Source: Lachnospiraceae bacterium (GTDB lineage Bacteria > Bacillota > Clostridia > Lachnospirales > Lachnospiraceae). From it: DNA of 6,681 nucleotides. The position numbers were made by a program, and so were the translations under genes. Location of the stretch: NCBI GenBank assembly GCA_900772675.1, contig CAAGRM010000203.1, positions 1 through 6,681 on the forward strand, read 5' to 3'. The notes under the pieces are model-generated. The model did not search any database and was not told the DNA's origin. It worked only from the letters and a program-made list of their open reading frames with translations. Of this stretch, positions 5,734 through 6,681 are shown in pieces. Within the stretch, counting starts at the first letter, position 1; each line of letters begins with the position of its first letter.

Positions 5734-6681
5734 GCCTGTACCTCCCTTTCCACACCCGGAATCCGTACCGTCACTTTCGTTCCCTTTCCCGGCTCACTCT
5801 CAATCGAAAGACCATACGCTTCTCCGTATTCGAGCTGAATCCGGGAATTGACATTCCGCACACCGTAGCCGCTGCTCTTCTCCGTCAGAATGGTCTGTGC
5901 TTTTTCCTGTTCCATACCAACACCATTATCCGCCACGGAAAGCACCACACAGTCTCCGTCGCGCCGTCCGCTGATTGTGATCACGCCGGGCTCACTGCCG
6001 CGCCGCCGGTCAATTCCATGCGCAATCGCATTTTCGGCAAGCGGCTGCAGAATCAGGTTCAGCGTACGGTAATCCAGAATATCCTCCGCCACATCCATTT
6101 TGACCGTAAAGCTGTAGTCGTGAAACATTTCCTGAATCTGCAGATACGAACGCACATTATCAATCTCCTCGCGGATGGACATCGTATTTTTGCCTTTGTT
6201 CAGGGAAGTCCGATAGTACCGCGAAAGCGCCAGCGTCGCCTTGCTGATATCATCCGAACCAATTTCCAGCGCTTTCCAGTTGATCAGCGACAGGGAATTA
6301 TACAGAAAATGCGGGTTAATCTGTGCGCGGAGCGCTGTCATCTCATACTGCTTCTGGCGGATGCGGCTCTCATAGACTTCCTGAATCAGCTGACGGATGC
6401 GTGACAGCATCTGATTAAAGCCACGCGTCAGATCTCCGATTTCATCCCTTTCCGTAGAAACCAGTTCCACTTCCAGATTTCCCTCTTCTACCTCAGCCAT
6501 CGTCTTTTTCAGCTTTTCAAGGCGGCGCGCCATATTTCCGGAGAATCTCATAATCACAACCGCAGAGAAAATGACGCAGCCCGCCCACATCAGAAGAACC
6601 ATCAGAAGAATCGGCTGCATCGGACTGATAATGCCTTTTTTCGGCAGATAGCACGCGGCATGCCATCCATTCTGCTCAATC
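5730..6681 (-). CDS. YesM/LytS-type sensor histidine kinase, 5' end outside window
   Basis: C-terminal part of a membrane-bound two-component sensor kinase; the frame is open to the window edge. The first visible residues, IEQNGWHAACYLPKKGII, resemble the end of an extracellular Cache-type sensor domain (GW...P). Counting from the internal Met at 6620: a transmembrane helix at 2-26, a HAMP linker at about 27-76, and a short coiled coil. The His_kinase box QINPHFLYNSLSLINW (100-115) follows, with the likely phospho-acceptor His104. The ATP-binding domain has N box LQPLAENAIAHG (191-202), G1 box DNGVGM (231-236) and SGYGVRNVNSRI (250-261). All key residues of the family are present. This family usually signals to an AraC-type response regulator controlling sugar uptake; that partner is not in the window and is expected just upstream. 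The stop overlaps the start of the lipoprotein gene. Confidence 0.93.
   Translation of the reverse strand, partial: IEQNGWHAACYLPKKGIISPMQPILLMVLLMWAGCVIFSAVVIMRFSGNMARRLEKLKKTMAEVEEGNLEVELVSTERDEIGDLTRGFNQMLSRIRQLIQEVYESRIRQKQYEMTALRAQINPHFLYNSLSLINWKALEIGSDDISKATLALSRYYRTSLNKGKNTMSIREEIDNVRSYLQIQEMFHDYSFTVKMDVAEDILDYRTLNLILQPLAENAIAHGIDRRRGSEPGVITISGRRDGDCVVLSVADNGVGMEQEKAQTILTEKSSGYGVRNVNSRIQLEYGEAYGLSIESEPGKGTKVTVRIPGVEREVQA
5741..5750 (-). promoter_or_regulatory. Ribosome binding site of the lipoprotein gene, inside the kinase gene
   Basis: On the minus strand this reads GAAAGGGAGG, 7 nt before the ATG at 5733 and within the last codons of the kinase. With the ATGA stop/start overlap it points to translational coupling, so kinase and lipoprotein should be made together. 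A second in-frame ATG directly follows the first, so the precise initiating codon is uncertain by one residue. Confidence 0.85.

Noticed and set aside
6618..6620. ATG at 6620 as the true start of the histidine kinase
   Set aside because: The frame stays open to the window edge and the residues before it look like the end of an extracellular sensor domain; this Met sits at the edge of the transmembrane helix, so the gene is cut by the window.
1..6681. CRISPR arrays, tRNA or rRNA genes, insertion sequences, attachment sites
   Set aside because: No regular spaced repeats, no cloverleaf or rRNA signatures, no transposase or integrase coding, and no terminal repeats were seen.

Overview
The window looks like part of a sugar-uptake and sugar-sensing locus from a Gram-positive gut-type Firmicute, most likely a Lachnospiraceae-like Clostridium. 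The evidence is the strong AGGAGG-type ribosome binding sites, lipobox-anchored (rather than free periplasmic) solute-binding proteins, a YesM/LytS-type histidine kinase beside a carbohydrate ABC importer, and the protein styles. The species cannot be named from this sequence. All supported genes lie on the minus strand, so transcription runs from right (6681) to left (1).

Region 1 (6681-3942): the 3' part of a membrane sensor histidine kinase runs off the right edge of the window. Its stop codon overlaps the start of a 577-residue lipoprotein of the LplA/YtcQ-like solute-binding group (ATGA overlap, so probably translationally coupled). No permease follows this lipoprotein. A long stem-loop terminator begins two bases after its stop codon.

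Region 2 (3941-3738): an intergenic regulatory stretch. It holds a second inverted repeat, two adjacent copies of a 13-bp direct repeat with a related 7-bp repeat next to them, an extended -10 promoter without a good -35 box, and a leader of about 85 nt ending in a perfect ribosome binding site.

Region 3 (3737-28): a three-gene maltose/maltodextrin-type importer: lipoprotein binding protein (MalE-like), then a 101-nt gap with a perfect 12-bp stem-loop, then the permeases MalF and MalG (TAATG overlap), closed by a terminator hairpin. No ATPase gene (MalK/MsmX) is present, so the importer probably borrows a shared ATPase encoded elsewhere.

Working model (inference): the lipoprotein and kinase sense an extracellular sugar. 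A partner response regulator, presumably encoded just outside the right edge, binds the 13-bp repeats and switches on the malEFG-like operon. Nothing here is clearly a wholly new system. The most interesting part is the coupled kinase and orphan binding lipoprotein in front of a separately promoted importer.
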